Origin: Bacteroidota bacterium
Lineage (GTDB): Bacteria > Bacteroidota > Bacteroidia > UKL13-3
Length of the DNA: 41,818 nt
Assembly (NCBI GenBank): GCA_947453415.1
Contig: CANGGG010000021.1
Location: 1 to 41,818, forward strand
Direction of reading: 5' to 3'
The notes under the pieces: generated by a model
What the model was told of the DNA's origin: nothing
What the model saw: only the letters and a program-made list of their open reading frames with translations
Database searches by the model: none
Program-made: the position numbers and the translations under genes
Part shown: in pieces, positions 41,676-41,818 of the stretch
How the letters are laid out: the number at the start of each line of letters is the position of its first letter
How positions within the stretch are numbered: the stretch's first letter is position 1

Positions 41676-41818
41676 TGCACCCAAAAGTTTAGACAAATTT
41701 ATAATTAATTTTGATAATAATGAGCTCGATAATTTATCGGGCTCATTCCGTTTAAATTTAGTTTAATTCTTTCATTATTATAATAAGTAATGTATTCTAT
41801 TATTTCATTTTTCAGGTG
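41676..41818 (-). mobile_element. 3' end of an IS3-family insertion sequence
   Basis: Starting near 41676, TGCACCCAAAAGTTTAGACA is a typical terminal inverted repeat of IS3-group elements. Inside it, on the minus strand, is the end of a transposase gene. The element continues beyond the window, so its other end and target duplication cannot be seen. Confidence 0.8.
41705..41818 (-). CDS. IS3-family transposase C-terminus (partial)
   Basis: A minus-strand frame open at the window edge encodes 37 residues up to TAA. It reads HLKNEIIEYITYYNNERI, then LNLNGMSPINYRAHYYQN. The YNNERI...LNGxSPxxYR pattern is the C-terminus of the IS3-type (OrfB) DDE integrase core. The rest lies outside the window, so whether it is intact cannot be judged. 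Confidence 0.85.
   Translation of the reverse strand, partial: HLKNEIIEYITYYNNERIKLNLNGMSPINYRAHYYQN

Overview
This is a low-GC, gene-dense chromosomal segment from a member of the Bacteroidota. The evidence is the type IX secretion (T9SS) C-terminal sorting domains of both type A and type B, promoter-like motifs of the Bacteroidota form TTTG-N19-TAnnTTTG (clearest before a tRNA pair), the near absence of Shine-Dalgarno sequences, DUF4199 and DUF6588-like proteins, and several interspersed palindromic repeats typical of the phylum. The order cannot be fixed from this window; Chitinophagales or Sphingobacteriales-like is a guess.

Layout. 1-3033 (-) is a large secreted protein cut by the window edge, followed by an S66 LD-carboxypeptidase (-). 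4220-7928 (+) carries a barrel-like outer-membrane protein, rpe, pdxA and a fatty-acid desaturase. 8073-11212 (-) carries sucC and an OmpA/TPR-like lipoprotein, with three strong hairpin terminators nearby. 11280-13098 (+) holds a 67-aa conserved-looking protein, an FtsE-type ATPase and an alpha/beta hydrolase. tRNA-Gly(GCC) and tRNA-Leu(TAA) follow at 13276-13478. 13646-16030 (-) is a T9SS-sorted RCC1-repeat protein. 16473-18934 has a PduO-type cobalamin adenosyltransferase, a multi-spanning membrane protein and a BtuF-like binding protein. A membrane-anchored coiled-coil protein and ispD come next.

20714-22010 is a repeat-rich zone: a 127-bp tandem duplication and several REP-like palindromes surround a small lipoprotein gene and run into the stop codon of lgt. 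lgt, speB and map form a minus-strand operon (21990-25063). 25209-29850 (+) carries a DUF6588-like outer-membrane protein, a group III truncated haemoglobin and three consecutive secreted proteins, the last with a type B sorting domain. On the minus strand follow an exonuclease/GIY-YIG fusion, an HTTM protein, and a tight five-gene operon (37814 to 33174): a dihydroorotase homologue that has lost metal-ligand residues, an acidic unknown, DUF4199, a GT2 and a GT4 glycosyltransferase. A methyltransferase (-), a type A-sorted secreted protein and a secreted M49 (DPP III-like) peptidase come next. The window ends inside an IS3-family insertion sequence.

Most genes are housekeeping or envelope functions. 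I see no phage, CRISPR array or recognisable defence system. The least ordinary content is (i) the many families of short palindromic repeats placed at gene 3' ends, some supplying stop codons and C-terminal residues, (ii) the degenerate dihydroorotase in a glycosyltransferase operon, and (iii) the three-gene secreted-protein cluster whose first two members share a C-terminal motif but lack a recognisable sorting domain.
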